Assembly (NCBI GenBank): GCA_020161835.1
Contig: JAIUNL010000005.1
Coordinates: 170,391 to 234,390 of the forward strand
Reading direction: 5' to 3'
Length of the DNA stretch: 64,000 nt
From: Bacteroidota bacterium
GTDB taxonomy: Bacteria; Bacteroidota; JABWAT01
Positions 1 through 9,042 of this stretch are shown piece by piece. Position 1 is the stretch's first letter. Every line of letters starts with the position of its first letter. The notes below the pieces were generated by a model, which did no database searches, was not told the origin of the DNA, and worked only from the letters and a program-made list of their open reading frames with translations. The translations under genes were made by a program, and so were the position numbers.

Positions 1-96
1 AAAAACACTTGTAACTTATAACTTATAACTTTTAACCTGTAACTCCGAAATTATCGGGCACTTCGACTCCGCTCAGTGACCGAAATTTCCCGTAAC
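1..96. repeat. Heptamer array and block F repeat at the 3' end of the adaptor gene
   Basis: Positions 8-47 are a degenerate 7-bp tandem array (AACTTAT, AACTTAT, AACTTTT, AACCTGT). Positions 58-84 are a block F repeat containing CTTCGACTCCGCTCAGTGAC. Read on the strand of the neighbouring minus gene, the array carries TAA once per 7 bp. No gene is seen here. Confidence 0.8.
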
Positions 97-1317
97 CTAC
101 TTATCCCCTACCTGATCACCCGATTTCAAACTTTCAGCCGGACGAAGAACAACTCGTTCCCCTGCTAAAACCCCTGAGAGGACTTCAATTCTCGAACCGG
201 CAGAGGATCCTAATGAAACGGGCTTTTCAGTCACTTTTCCGTCAGACAAAACGAAGACAACCTTCTGATCATTCCGGGTCACAACAGATGCAACCGGAAT
301 GGTTAGTTTCGGACTTTCCTGAACTGAATCAGTTTTTGCAGATGCATTCAGAAAATCAACCTTCGCCCGCATTTCAGGCAACACTTTACCATCTGTTTTC
401 CTGAATCTCACTTTGGTCAGTACTGTAGCTTTTGCACGGTCGGCTGTAGGCACTACTTTATTTACATAACCCTGATAACGGGTTTCGGGGTAGGCGTCCA
501 GCATAATTTCGCAGGGCATTCCCTCTGTAATTTTCTGAATATTCGATTCAGAAACTTCGGCTTCGACTTCAAGTGAAGTCATATCAGCCATTATCACCAC
601 ATTTCCCCGTGAACCTGCCGCTGCACCAAAAGGAGAAATCACTTCGCCTACATTTGCATTTTTTGTTAGAACGACACCGGTAAAAGGTGCTCTGATGTTG
701 GTATTTTCAACTCCAACTTCAGCAGACCGGATTGCCGCTTTGGCCACGTCAACTCCTGCGGTTGCTGATGCTAAACCTGAAACAGCACGCCGGTTTCGGA
801 ATTCAGCATTTTCAAATTCAGATTTTGAAATTAAATTACGGTCAAACAATGATCTGGAACGGTCGAGATTGAGTTTTGACTCTTCAAGTTCAGTTTGTGC
901 AGAGGTTAAACCTGCTAGAGCCATGTTCAGATTTGCTTTTGACTGATCGAGTACCGCTTCTACATCCTGACTTTCAATCCGCCCGATTAGCTGACCCTGA
1001 ACAACCTTGTCGCCTTCAATAACGAGTAATGTTTCAAGCCGCCCCGTTCCCTTTGAAGCCACGGCAGCTTTTCTCTGGGCAACAATATAACCACTGGCCA
1101 CCATGACCGAATTTTCCTGGGCAGGTGTTGACAAAATGGCTACCCCGGTTTCAACAGGTCCGGCAGCAGATCCGTTGCTGGTAAAATACCAAACCAAAAG
1201 AATAACCAGCACCGCCGATCCGGCAAGAACAAACCACTTTCCATTCCCTGAGGCAGGTTCCGGTTGGTTTCGGTTGATTTTAAGAAAAGATAGATCTTGA
1301 TTTTGGGTTGAAGACAT
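97..1317 (-). CDS. HlyD/MacA-type periplasmic adaptor subunit of an efflux pump
   Basis: Membrane fusion protein that would link an inner-membrane transporter (ABC or RND) to an outer-membrane channel. Counted from a possible GTG start at 1329 it has 410 residues: a short cytoplasmic N-terminus, one membrane anchor at about 32-49, a split biotinyl/lipoyl-like domain (about 79-116 and 208-232), a helical hairpin (about 120-207), then beta-barrel and membrane-proximal domains. The ATG at 1317 is preferred, although neither start has a good Shine-Dalgarno. The transporter partner is not in the window and is probably encoded beyond position 1. The family is clear; MacA versus RND subtype is not. 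Confidence 0.88.
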   Translation of the reverse strand: MSSTQNQDLSFLKINRNQPEPASGNGKWFVLAGSAVLVILLVWYFTSNGSAAGPVETGVAILSTPAQENSVMVASGYIVAQRKAAVASKGTGRLETLLVIEGDKVVQGQLIGRIESQDVEAVLDQSKANLNMALAGLTSAQTELEESKLNLDRSRSLFDRNLISKSEFENAEFRNRRAVSGLASATAGVDVAKAAIRSAEVGVENTNIRAPFTGVVLTKNANVGEVISPFGAAAGSRGNVVIMADMTSLEVEAEVSESNIQKITEGMPCEIMLDAYPETRYQGYVNKVVPTADRAKATVLTKVRFRKTDGKVLPEMRAKVDFLNASAKTDSVQESPKLTIPVASVVTRNDQKVVFVLSDGKVTEKPVSLGSSAGSRIEVLSGVLAGERVVLRPAESLKSGDQVGDK

Positions 1318-1413
1318 AAAATCCGGCACTTTTTAATTATAGGAATATTCAATAAACAAAACTGTTGGTCTACGAATTCCCGGAAAAATGTTTCATCACT
1401 AAATATAACTGTA

Positions 1414-1444
1414 CAAATATATAGTCATCCAAAAACAAACACAA
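1414..1444 (-). promoter_or_regulatory. Candidate Bacteroidota-type promoter for the adaptor gene
   Basis: On the minus strand TATATTTG (1421-1414) matches the -7 consensus TAnnTTTG, and a TTG lies about 20 nt upstream (1444-1442). It lies about 90 nt before the adaptor start. This is by motif only. Confidence 0.4.
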
Positions 1445-1530
1445 CTATTTTTTTGTTTACAAATTCAGTTGAGGAAATTTTCCACAGCGTTTGTAACTTT
1501 ACAGATTCATAAACTAAATCTGGATTTGAT

Positions 1531-3084
1531 ATGAAGCTACTACTCAGTTCCCTTTTCATCCTTCTGTTTCCACTGGCATCTGTTGCCCAGTCAGAGTTGA
1601 ACATTGACAGCCTGGCATCCTCTGTTCTTAAAACTTTCGACGTTCCGGGTGTTGCAATTGCAGTTGTGCAGGATGGAAAAGTTTTACTTGAATCCGGATT
1701 TGGAGTAAAAACTTCCGGGAAACAGGATCGTGTGGATGAAAATACGCTATTTGGGATTGCGTCAAACAGCAAAGCGTTTACAGCCTCTGCCCTGGCCATA
1801 CTTGTTGACGAAGGACGATTAAGCTGGGATGACCCTGTTATCAAGTATCTTCCTGATTTTCAGCTTTATGATCCATGGGTTACCCGTGAAATCACCGTTC
1901 GGGATTTGCTTTGTCACCGTTCTGGTTTGGGTCTGGGTGCCGGTGATCTGATGGTTTTTCCAACTGCCCTTTTCACACCCGAAGAAATCATCCGGAACAT
2001 GAAAACGATTAAACCAGCCAGCAGTTTCAGGTCAACTTACGCCTACAACAATCTCATGTTTCTGGTTGCAGGTTCCCTGATTCCGGCAATTACTGATACG
2101 TCGTGGACTGATTTTATTAAAGAACGATTCTTCAAACCACTTGGAATGGCAAATTCTTATCCAACTTTTTCAGCAATCAAAGGAAAACCCAATCAGTCAT
2201 CCTATCATGTCTGGGTTGATGGAAAATTACAGGTCACACCTGGTGAAAGTATGGATAATTGTGCACCGGCCGGCGGAATTAATTCGTCTGTTCATGATCT
2301 GACTAAATGGATGATCATGCAGCTTGATTCAGGATTGGTACGAAATTCAGCTTCCGGAAAATCACGTCTGATCAGTAAAAAACAATACCGGCAGTTGTGG
2401 TCAACCCAGTTTCCTTTTTCACCCGGTCCCCCTCCTCCCGGCATGGAATCTCTTAAAACACAATATGCAGGATACGCACTTGGCTGGAATGTCAGGCAGT
2501 ATCGGGGATACCAAATGGTGAGTCACACTGGTGGATTAACCGGTATGGTTACCCGATTGACCCTCATCCCTGAGAAAAAGCTGGGAATTGTTGTTCTCAC
2601 CAATCAGGAATCATCAGAAGCATTCAACTCTCTGACCTTTTCCCTTTTAGATCATTACATGGGCATGGAACCTGCCAACTGGACTGAAAAATTCAAAGCA
2701 ATGAAAGATTCCTCTCAGGCAAAGAATAACCGGTTTCTTGCGAAACTTGAAACAGACAGAAATAAGAAAAGTAAACCGTCACTTTCTGCTGAAGGTTATA
2801 CTGGAATTTACAAAGATTCCTGGATGGGGGACATGGTTATCAAACTGAACGGTGAAAACCTGACTCTTCAGTTTGAAAAAAGTCCGACCTTAACGGGAAA
2901 ACTTATTCACTGGCAATATGATACTTTTATCGTAAAATGGGATCACCGTTATCTCAGGGCGGATGCATTCGTCACCTTCTCCCTGAATCCGGATGGTTCT
3001 GTTGATCAGGTTAAAATGTCTCCTGTTTCACCTGATACAGATTTCAGTTTTGATTTTCAGGATCTGGAATTGAGAAGGCAGTGA
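1531..3084 (+). CDS. Secreted serine hydrolase, beta-lactamase/class C PBP family (S12)
   Basis: Penicillin-binding-protein-like serine hydrolase of 517 residues with a signal peptide (about 1-20). The catalytic motifs of the family are present: S78-N-S-K81 (SxxK), Y172-N-N174 (YxN) and H332-T-G-G. The extra domain after about residue 400 resembles the DUF3471-type C-terminal domain common in this family. Likely substrates are D-amino-acid peptides or esters; beta-lactam hydrolysis cannot be inferred. It is divergent from the adaptor gene, and a heptamer array begins directly after its stop codon. Confidence 0.9.
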   Translation: MKLLLSSLFILLFPLASVAQSELNIDSLASSVLKTFDVPGVAIAVVQDGKVLLESGFGVKTSGKQDRVDENTLFGIASNSKAFTASALAILVDEGRLSWDDPVIKYLPDFQLYDPWVTREITVRDLLCHRSGLGLGAGDLMVFPTALFTPEEIIRNMKTIKPASSFRSTYAYNNLMFLVAGSLIPAITDTSWTDFIKERFFKPLGMANSYPTFSAIKGKPNQSSYHVWVDGKLQVTPGESMDNCAPAGGINSSVHDLTKWMIMQLDSGLVRNSASGKSRLISKKQYRQLWSTQFPFSPGPPPPGMESLKTQYAGYALGWNVRQYRGYQMVSHTGGLTGMVTRLTLIPEKKLGIVVLTNQESSEAFNSLTFSLLDHYMGMEPANWTEKFKAMKDSSQAKNNRFLAKLETDRNKKSKPSLSAEGYTGIYKDSWMGDMVIKLNGENLTLQFEKSPTLTGKLIHWQYDTFIVKWDHRYLRADAFVTFSLNPDGSVDQVKMSPVSPDTDFSFDFQDLELRRQ

Positions 3085-3433
3085 TACGTGGGTACGCTGT
3101 ACAGGGTATAGTAAGAGGTGGAGGGGAAAGGCGTAAGGCATAAGGTTTAAGGCGTAAGCCCGTCGATGGACGGGTTTCAACTGTTAGCAATGATTCCCCT
3201 CCTTTTCAAGGGGGAGCCTGCCCCGAACGCTTTCGGGGGGTGCCAAAGGCGGGGTGGTTGTGTCATTTACCGTTTTATAGTTTTGAATGTTTTTACTTTC
3301 CAATTTTCCCATTCTGCAAGTTTTCCGCCTGTTACCTGTCAAACAGGAACGTAGTTAAACCAATCTTCTGTTTTACCATCAAACAGGCTGACTGTTTGAC
3401 ATCCTTCCTGATTTTTAGAATCTAAACCGAATC
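3085..3433. repeat. Intergenic repeats: two heptamer arrays and block A
   Basis: Positions 3085-3111 are a GTACGCT/GTACAGG heptamer array starting right after the TGA stop. Positions 3127-3158 are an AAGGCGT/AAGGCAT/AAGGTTT array. Positions 3190-3255 are a block A variant with an inner CCCGAACGCTTTCGGGG hairpin. The rest shows no gene or motif that I recognise. Confidence 0.8.
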
Positions 3434-3979
3434 ATGCTTACTTTCTTACAAAAAACCTTCACTATTAACCTTTTGCCTTCTCTGTTGCTGATTTTCTTTT
3501 CAGTTGATACAGGTCTTGGTCAAAATCAGGAAAAAACCCGGGGAGACTGGTCAGTCACACCGATGGTGGGTTATCAGGGTGCCCATCAGCAAGGCGGATT
3601 TACAGGACTTGTTTTTTCGTACAAATCATGGATTGCCACTTCCTTAACTTATGGAAATGATGATCTGAACTCCCTTTCCTTTTCTGGGAACTGGTTTGTA
3701 AATGAGGGTGAAAGTCAAATTTACCTCAAAGCCGGTGCATCCCGTTTCTGGCTGATTGAACAGGATAATTATAAATACCGGCTAACATCTGCGCACACCG
3801 GCATTGGGTTTCAATCCATTTTTTTCGAAAACTTTGTTGTAAACTCAGAGATTTTGGCGTTAAAATACATCCGCCAAAGTTATTCAACACCCGATTTTAA
3901 ACTTAAAAATGAGTTCCATCTGGATGAAAACTATTTCTTTTTACTTGGTATTACTATCGGTTACCGGTTTTTTTTATAG
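3434..3979 (+). CDS. Small outer membrane beta-barrel-like protein, unrecognised
   Basis: 181 residues with a hydrophobic N-terminal signal region (about 10-30), then alternating polar and aromatic stretches rich in Y, F, W and G, ending YRFFL. The aromatic C-terminus and strand-like pattern suggest a small outer membrane beta-barrel. I do not recognise the family. Its last 56-71 nt overlap the start of the next gene in another frame, so the two are probably cotranscribed. Confidence 0.6.
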   Translation: MLTFLQKTFTINLLPSLLLIFFSVDTGLGQNQEKTRGDWSVTPMVGYQGAHQQGGFTGLVFSYKSWIATSLTYGNDDLNSLSFSGNWFVNEGESQIYLKAGASRFWLIEQDNYKYRLTSAHTGIGFQSIFFENFVVNSEILALKYIRQSYSTPDFKLKNEFHLDENYFFLLGITIGYRFFL

Positions 3980-4706
3980 CGGATGTTCAGAAACAGATTC
4001 TGAAGGTTCTGATTTAATTCTGATTGGACATCGAGGATTAAGCATCTCAAATCCGGAAAATTCTGAGGAAGCTATCACTGCCCTGATTAAAAGTGGTTGC
4101 AGATATCTTGAAACGGATATTACCATTTCCGGGGATGATAGTGTCATTCTTTTTCATGATGACGAGACGGATCGTCTGACTCCTTTTTCGGGTTCAACTC
4201 TTTCTTTTCCGGCGAATGAGTTACGGGAAGGTTTCAGATCGAAGATGGGCGGAACACTTTTAACCTTTTCTCAGTTTGCTTCCCGGTACGGAAACCAGTT
4301 TGATGAAATTTATCTTGACTTGAAATCGGGCCAGGGTGATGCCATTTTCAAATTGATCAGGCAAACCATCAATATTGCCAAAACAACAGGAATTACTCAA
4401 AAACTGATTTTCACCTGCCCTTACACTGCGGGACTGGATTCAGTGTTAAAAATAAGCCCCGGAATAAAAACTGCAATTGACAACGGTCCTGAAGGGGTTT
4501 CAATTGCCATTCAGAAAAATTACCCTGTGGTTTTGATCGAACAGTCAGATTTAAATCCGTATCTATATTCGCTGGCCAGGGGATCAGGAGTCAAAATAAT
4601 CGGTTACACCATAAACAGTTTACCTGAAATTCAGAAAGCAATTGAATCTGGGGTGAATGGTGTAATGACAGATAACCCTTCACTTTTCAGAGATGCCGGC
4701 TACTGA
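3924..4706 (+). CDS. Glycerophosphodiester phosphodiesterase, probable lipoprotein
   Basis: Would hydrolyse glycerophosphodiesters to glycerol 3-phosphate plus an alcohol in the cell envelope. GDPD-family motifs are visible: GHRG near the N-terminus, ETD in RYLETDI, and the FHDDETDRLT segment. The ATG at 3924 gives 260 residues with a signal ending in a lipobox-like FYSGC. An upstream in-frame ATG at 3909 is possible. Either start lies inside the preceding gene, and the 3' end overlaps the convergent kinase gene by 7 nt. Confidence 0.85.
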   Translation: MKTISFYLVLLSVTGFFYSGCSETDSEGSDLILIGHRGLSISNPENSEEAITALIKSGCRYLETDITISGDDSVILFHDDETDRLTPFSGSTLSFPANELREGFRSKMGGTLLTFSQFASRYGNQFDEIYLDLKSGQGDAIFKLIRQTINIAKTTGITQKLIFTCPYTAGLDSVLKISPGIKTAIDNGPEGVSIAIQKNYPVVLIEQSDLNPYLYSLARGSGVKIIGYTINSLPEIQKAIESGVNGVMTDNPSLFRDAGY

Positions 4707-6595
4707 TTTGCCCGTTTCAGTTTGAGTGAAAACTGACTGCCTTCACCGGGTTTACTTTCCACAAGAAGTTCACCGCCGTTTTTCTTTGCAAATTCCAGAC
4801 ATAACTTAAATCCCAACCCGACGCCCTTTTCGTTTTTGGTGCCAAAACGGCTTTCAATTTTATCCTTCCGGAATAAATTCCTGATCTGAACTTCACTCAT
4901 TCCTATTCCTGAATCTGAGATTGTTGCAATCAGCCATTCACCCTCAATCCTGGTTTGAATTCTAACTATCCCGCCCGGTTGTGAAAACTTGATGGCATTC
5001 GAAATCAGATTTCTAAGTATAACCCGCAATTCATTTTCATCGGCATAAACCAGATGTGAATCATCAAGCTGGGTTTCTACAGATATATTTTTATCGGAAA
5101 GCAGCCGTGAGTATAAACTCAACAGTTCGCCAATGAGATCAGGAATCCAGACTACAACGGCATGACTTCCCGGATCAGTGAACTGCTGATTGACCCAAAT
5201 CAAAAGATTGTCGAGGGTATTATAGACCTGGGCAACTGATTGCTGTAAAGTAGTCAGATAGGCAAAACGTTCTTCTTCAGTCATATCATTCTCGTTAACG
5301 AGCTCCAACCCCTGCTGTATGCCTGAAACCGGACCCCTTAAGTCGTGGGCGATAATTGAGAACAGTTTGTCTTTTGCAGCATTTACTGAAAGCAGTTCAT
5401 CCTGCTGGGCTTCAATCAACGTAGTCTTAAGCTTTAAAAGCCGGTTTTTACGATGAAGTTTGTAGAGAACAAACCCAAGTATAAGCGTGAATACCAAACC
5501 GGAAAACAGAATGATCCTCAGATTGCTCTGTTCTTTATCTTTTTCCTTCATTTCAGCAGTAAGCTTAATTAAATCGGCTTGCTGCTTGTGATAGGCAAGA
5601 TTATTGGCCATTCTGAGCAGTTCCATCCGGTTTGTTCTTTCCTCAAGCGTATCGGCCATCTCTGCAAACTTGAGATAATTCAAGAATGCCTGATGGTAAT
5701 TACCCCTTGCAGAATCAATTTTTGAAGCAATCAGATAAACATCCCGCCAGACAAAAGAATATCTGTCCCTTTTTTCAAAAGTTTCCATCAGGTAGAAAGC
5801 AGAATCCAGTAAGGACCGGGCTTTTAACACTTCCTTTTTCGATAATGCCATTTCAGAAAGCGACTCAAATGCACTTGCAGCACCACTAAAATGTTTACCC
5901 AAAAGACTAAAACGAATGCTGGCCCTGTAGTTAGTTTCTGCCAGTTTACTGTCACCGGATTCTTTGTAAAGTCCGCCAAGATTTAAATAGGATATGCCAA
6001 CCCAGGCTAAATTATTGTATTTTTTTGCCAGTTCAAGCGTTTTATTATAATAGACAACAGCATCAGGATAATCCTTATTTCGCTGTTTAATCAGGGCAAG
6101 TGTATTGAGTGCACTGATTTGAATGATATCTCCCCACTCGGTAAATGGTGATTCAACGGTTTCTCTGAATGCAGCCTCTGCTTTTTGATTGTCACCCATC
6201 CGGTAATACAGAAGTCCGATGTTATAGGTGATAATTTTTATTATTTCGGGACTTTGGAATTCAGCATTTTCCTTGTAAGCAATCAGAATTTCAAGTTGTT
6301 CATCTTGCCGGTTGTATTTTAAATAGAATAATTCCTGAGCCTGAAAAACCACTACCAGCATCCGGTAACGGAGGGGTTGGTCTTTGAGGATATGAATAAC
6401 TTCATAAAAAAAACGGTCGTGATCCTGTACAGGTAAATTTTGGATAATCGGGGAAAGACGTTCAACCGATTGCAGCCAATTGGAAGAATCAGAAACAAGC
6501 AGACTATTTTTGATGGAATCAGGCAGGAAGGAATCTGAGGCCAGAAGATTCTGAAAAGAAACAAGTAAACTGAGGAGGCAAAACAGTTTTTTCAT
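4700..6595 (-). CDS. TPR-containing membrane sensor histidine kinase
   Basis: 631 residues: signal peptide (about 1-19), periplasmic tetratricopeptide repeats (about 60-330), one transmembrane helix (361-379), a short coiled coil, a HisKA domain with phospho-acceptor H417 in IIAHDLRG, and an HATPase domain with N-box around N529-N533, DSGIGM (561-566) and GVGLGF (591-596). This layout (signal, TPR, TM, HisKA, HATPase) is common in Bacteroidota sensors. No response regulator is adjacent. The ATG directly follows the stop of the NifX-like gene (TAA then ATG), so the two are translationally linked. Confidence 0.92.
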   Translation of the reverse strand: MKKLFCLLSLLVSFQNLLASDSFLPDSIKNSLLVSDSSNWLQSVERLSPIIQNLPVQDHDRFFYEVIHILKDQPLRYRMLVVVFQAQELFYLKYNRQDEQLEILIAYKENAEFQSPEIIKIITYNIGLLYYRMGDNQKAEAAFRETVESPFTEWGDIIQISALNTLALIKQRNKDYPDAVVYYNKTLELAKKYNNLAWVGISYLNLGGLYKESGDSKLAETNYRASIRFSLLGKHFSGAASAFESLSEMALSKKEVLKARSLLDSAFYLMETFEKRDRYSFVWRDVYLIASKIDSARGNYHQAFLNYLKFAEMADTLEERTNRMELLRMANNLAYHKQQADLIKLTAEMKEKDKEQSNLRIILFSGLVFTLILGFVLYKLHRKNRLLKLKTTLIEAQQDELLSVNAAKDKLFSIIAHDLRGPVSGIQQGLELVNENDMTEEERFAYLTTLQQSVAQVYNTLDNLLIWVNQQFTDPGSHAVVVWIPDLIGELLSLYSRLLSDKNISVETQLDDSHLVYADENELRVILRNLISNAIKFSQPGGIVRIQTRIEGEWLIATISDSGIGMSEVQIRNLFRKDKIESRFGTKNEKGVGLGFKLCLEFAKKNGGELLVESKPGEGSQFSLKLKRANQ

Positions 6596-6958
6596 TTATT
6601 CAGGTTTCTGAAGTGTTCTTTTTTTTAATTTAACACCAAACTCGTTTTCAATCCGTTCAACATAAACCTTAACCGGAACATTTTCGCCATCCGAAATCAC
6701 ATAGTCAATCTGGTTTTTATGCAGCAGATAGGCCACATTCGGACCGTATTTATGGGCAATAATACGGGTCACTCCCAATTCGATCATTTTATTCACCACA
6801 TCCGGACCCACATGGCCTTTTTCATTCTGAAATGAATTTGCAATCCAGCTGAAGTGTCCGGAATCTGTATCCAGAACAAGAAAGCCTTCACCCCTTGCAA
6901 AGAATTGTGCTGGCAGGTCTTCAAGGTTGTCTGAAATGGCAGGGATTACGATTTTCAT
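6596..6958 (-). CDS. NifX/NifB-type dinitrogenase iron-molybdenum cofactor family protein
   Basis: 120 residues from ATG 6958, opening MKIVIPAISDNL, with the internal pattern HVGPDVVNKMIELGVTRI typical of the small NifX/NafY-like fold. These proteins bind metal clusters or cofactors; outside nitrogen fixation their role is mostly unknown, and no nif genes are visible here. A longer reading frame reaches 7066, but its extra residues show no family similarity. The stop codon abuts the start of the sensor kinase, which suggests a shared function or at least a shared transcript. Confidence 0.8.
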   Translation of the reverse strand: MKIVIPAISDNLEDLPAQFFARGEGFLVLDTDSGHFSWIANSFQNEKGHVGPDVVNKMIELGVTRIIAHKYGPNVAYLLHKNQIDYVISDGENVPVKVYVERIENEFGVKLKKRTLQKPE

Positions 6959-7048
6959 GGAAGTTGAATTGCGTGCTGAAGGAAAATTGCTGAAAAACTT
7001 AAAGATAATAGAAAATTCAGGAAAAGTCTTTGGGGATGAGAAATGGAC

Positions 7049-7078
7049 AAAAAAAAGGGCGACCAACCGGTCGCCCTT
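7049..7078 (-). terminator. Rho-independent terminator after gltD
   Basis: Stem AGGGCGACC/GGTCGCCCT (7056-7064 and 7069-7077) followed on the minus strand by a run of T. It lies about 100 nt past the gltD stop and before the NifX-like gene. The same GGGCGACC/GGTCGCCC stem recurs near 54780. Confidence 0.7.
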
Positions 7079-7161
7079 ACTTCTTACCCCGAAAGTGTTT
7101 CCGAGCTTCGCCGGATCCGCGGTTCGTAAACGAACCTTGGACGGGATCTTCGCTTCGCTCG

Positions 7162-7190
7162 ACTTCTTACTTCTAACTTCTCACTTCTTA
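7162..7190 (-). repeat. Heptamer array overlapping the gltD stop codon
   Basis: On the gltD strand the array reads AAGAAGTGAGAAGTTAGAAG and continues as AAGAAGT. It carries TGA, TAG and TAA at 7-nt steps. The first TGA is the gltD stop codon. Confidence 0.75.
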
Positions 7191-8617
7191 ACGTCTTGTT
7201 TCAGCAGATACTCATTCACCGTTTCAGCCATTTTACGGCCTTCAGCAATGGCATGAACCACCAACGACGGACCTCTGACTGCATCACCTGCAGCGAAAAC
7301 TTTTTCAAGGGAAGTCAATTTATCAGGAGTGGCTTTTACATTACCTCTCGGGTCAAGTTCAACTTTCAATCCGGCAAGCAGGCCCTCATGAACTGGGTGA
7401 ACAAATCCCATTGCAAGCAAAACCAGATCTGCATTGAAAATCCGGTTACTTCCGGGCACTTCCGTCATGTTCATTCTTCCGGATGCATCCTTTTCCCATT
7501 TTACTTCAGCTACTTCGACCTGTTTAACATGGCCGTTTTCACCGATGAATTGTTTGGTCGTCAGATTCCAGTGCCGGTCGCACCCTTCCTCATGCGAAGA
7601 TGACGTTTTCATTGTAAACGGCCAGAATGGCCACGGATTGGCATCATTTCTTTTTTCAGGAGGCTTGGGCATGATTTCGATCTGCGTGACTGATTTTGCT
7701 TTTTGGCGGATTGAAGTACCCACACAGTCAGAACCCGTGTCCCCCCCACCAATGACCAGAACATGTTTGTCTTTTGCAAGAATCCGCTGATCTTCAGGAA
7801 TTTCGACGCCGGCGTTAACCCGGTTTTGCTGGGAAAGAAAATCCATAGCAAAATAAATTCCCTTTTGTTCCCGGCCGGTTGCAGGTAAATCACGGGGTTT
7901 CATGGCACCGATTGCAATACAAACGGCATCAAATTCTTTAAGCAGTGTTTCTGAGGTGATATCCACACCCACATTCACTCCGGTTTTAATAATGAGCCCT
8001 TCAGCTTTCATCACGTCAACCCGGCGGTCAATAACACTCTTGCTCAGTTTGAAATCGGGGATTCCAAAACGGAGTAATCCACCAACCGATTCATTTTTTT
8101 CAAATAAGGTGACGGTGTGTCCCCATTTGTTCAATAAATCTGCAGCTGCCAACCCTGCGGGACCTGAGCCAATGACCGCAACGGTTTTCCCGGTTCTGAC
8201 TTCAGGCGGCTGAGGTTTGACGAGATCGAGTGAGAAAGCTTTTTCAATGACGGCACATTCATTTTCACGGATGGTAACCGCTTCTTCATGAATATTGAGT
8301 ACACATCCTTTTTCACAGGGTGCCGGACAAACCCGACCTGTAAATTCAGGAAAATTATTGGTTGAATGAAGGATGTCAATGGCTTCTCCCCACTCGCCAC
8401 GGAACATGGCATCCTGCCATTCGGGCATTGTGTTTGAAACCGGGCATGAGAACTGGCAGAACGGAATTCCGCAATCCATGCAACGGGAAGCCTGAAGCTG
8501 GCGTTCATCATCAGCCAGTGTTTGCTCAACTTCACCATAATCGTGAATCCGCTCATGAATCGGGCGGTTTCCGGCATCCCGCCGGGCTACTTCAATAAAT
8601 CCTGTAGGATTTCCCAT
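7181..8617 (-). CDS. gltD: Glutamate synthase small subunit (NADPH-dependent)
   Basis: FAD/NAD(P)H-binding beta subunit that passes electrons to the large subunit to make two glutamates from glutamine and 2-oxoglutarate. 478 residues. N-terminal Fe-S cysteine clusters are C46, C49, C54, C58 and C97, C101, C105. A first Rossmann motif GSGPAG lies near residue 150 and a second, GGGDTG, near 290. It lies downstream of gltB on the same strand, separated by 425 nt of repeats. Its last two codons and TGA stop fall inside an AGAAGT heptamer array. Confidence 0.96.
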   Translation of the reverse strand: MGNPTGFIEVARRDAGNRPIHERIHDYGEVEQTLADDERQLQASRCMDCGIPFCQFSCPVSNTMPEWQDAMFRGEWGEAIDILHSTNNFPEFTGRVCPAPCEKGCVLNIHEEAVTIRENECAVIEKAFSLDLVKPQPPEVRTGKTVAVIGSGPAGLAAADLLNKWGHTVTLFEKNESVGGLLRFGIPDFKLSKSVIDRRVDVMKAEGLIIKTGVNVGVDITSETLLKEFDAVCIAIGAMKPRDLPATGREQKGIYFAMDFLSQQNRVNAGVEIPEDQRILAKDKHVLVIGGGDTGSDCVGTSIRQKAKSVTQIEIMPKPPEKRNDANPWPFWPFTMKTSSSHEEGCDRHWNLTTKQFIGENGHVKQVEVAEVKWEKDASGRMNMTEVPGSNRIFNADLVLLAMGFVHPVHEGLLAGLKVELDPRGNVKATPDKLTSLEKVFAAGDAVRGPSLVVHAIAEGRKMAETVNEYLLKQDVKK

Positions 8618-9042
8618 ATCGTTACTTTTTTATTTAAGTGATTAATACAAAATTTGCTCGCTGAGACGCAAAGGTTTTTGGGTTTAAGTTCCTATAACTG
8701 TCCTAAATCTGTCATCCTGAGGGATCCCGAAAGCTTTCGGGATTTTATCGAAGGATGTTGTTCCGCATGATGTCGCCCTTCGATACTATTTTTTCTTCGA
8801 AAAAATCACTCAGGGTGACAATAATTTCCTACTGCCTAACATCCAAACCACCCCGGCTTCGCCACCCCCCGAAAGCGTTCGGGGCAGGCTCTCCTTGAAA
8901 AGGAGGGGAATCATTACCTAACAGCCAATAGCTAACAGCTTATGCCTTAAACCTTACGCCTCTGCCCCGTCACTTCGACTCCGCTCAGTGTCCGGGTTGC
9001 CTTTTCCCCGTCCCCTGTCCCTTGTCACCTGTCACCGGCTGT
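8618..9042. repeat. Repeat-filled gap between gltB and gltD
   Basis: Contains block F copies (about 8713-8760 and 8776-8820, each with a different central hairpin), block A in reverse (about 8850-8910), a TAACAGC heptamer array (8917-8940), an AAGGCRT array on the minus strand (8937-8962), another block F (8972-8992) and a GTCCCCT heptamer array (9010-9036) just after the gltB stop. No gene. Confidence 0.8.
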
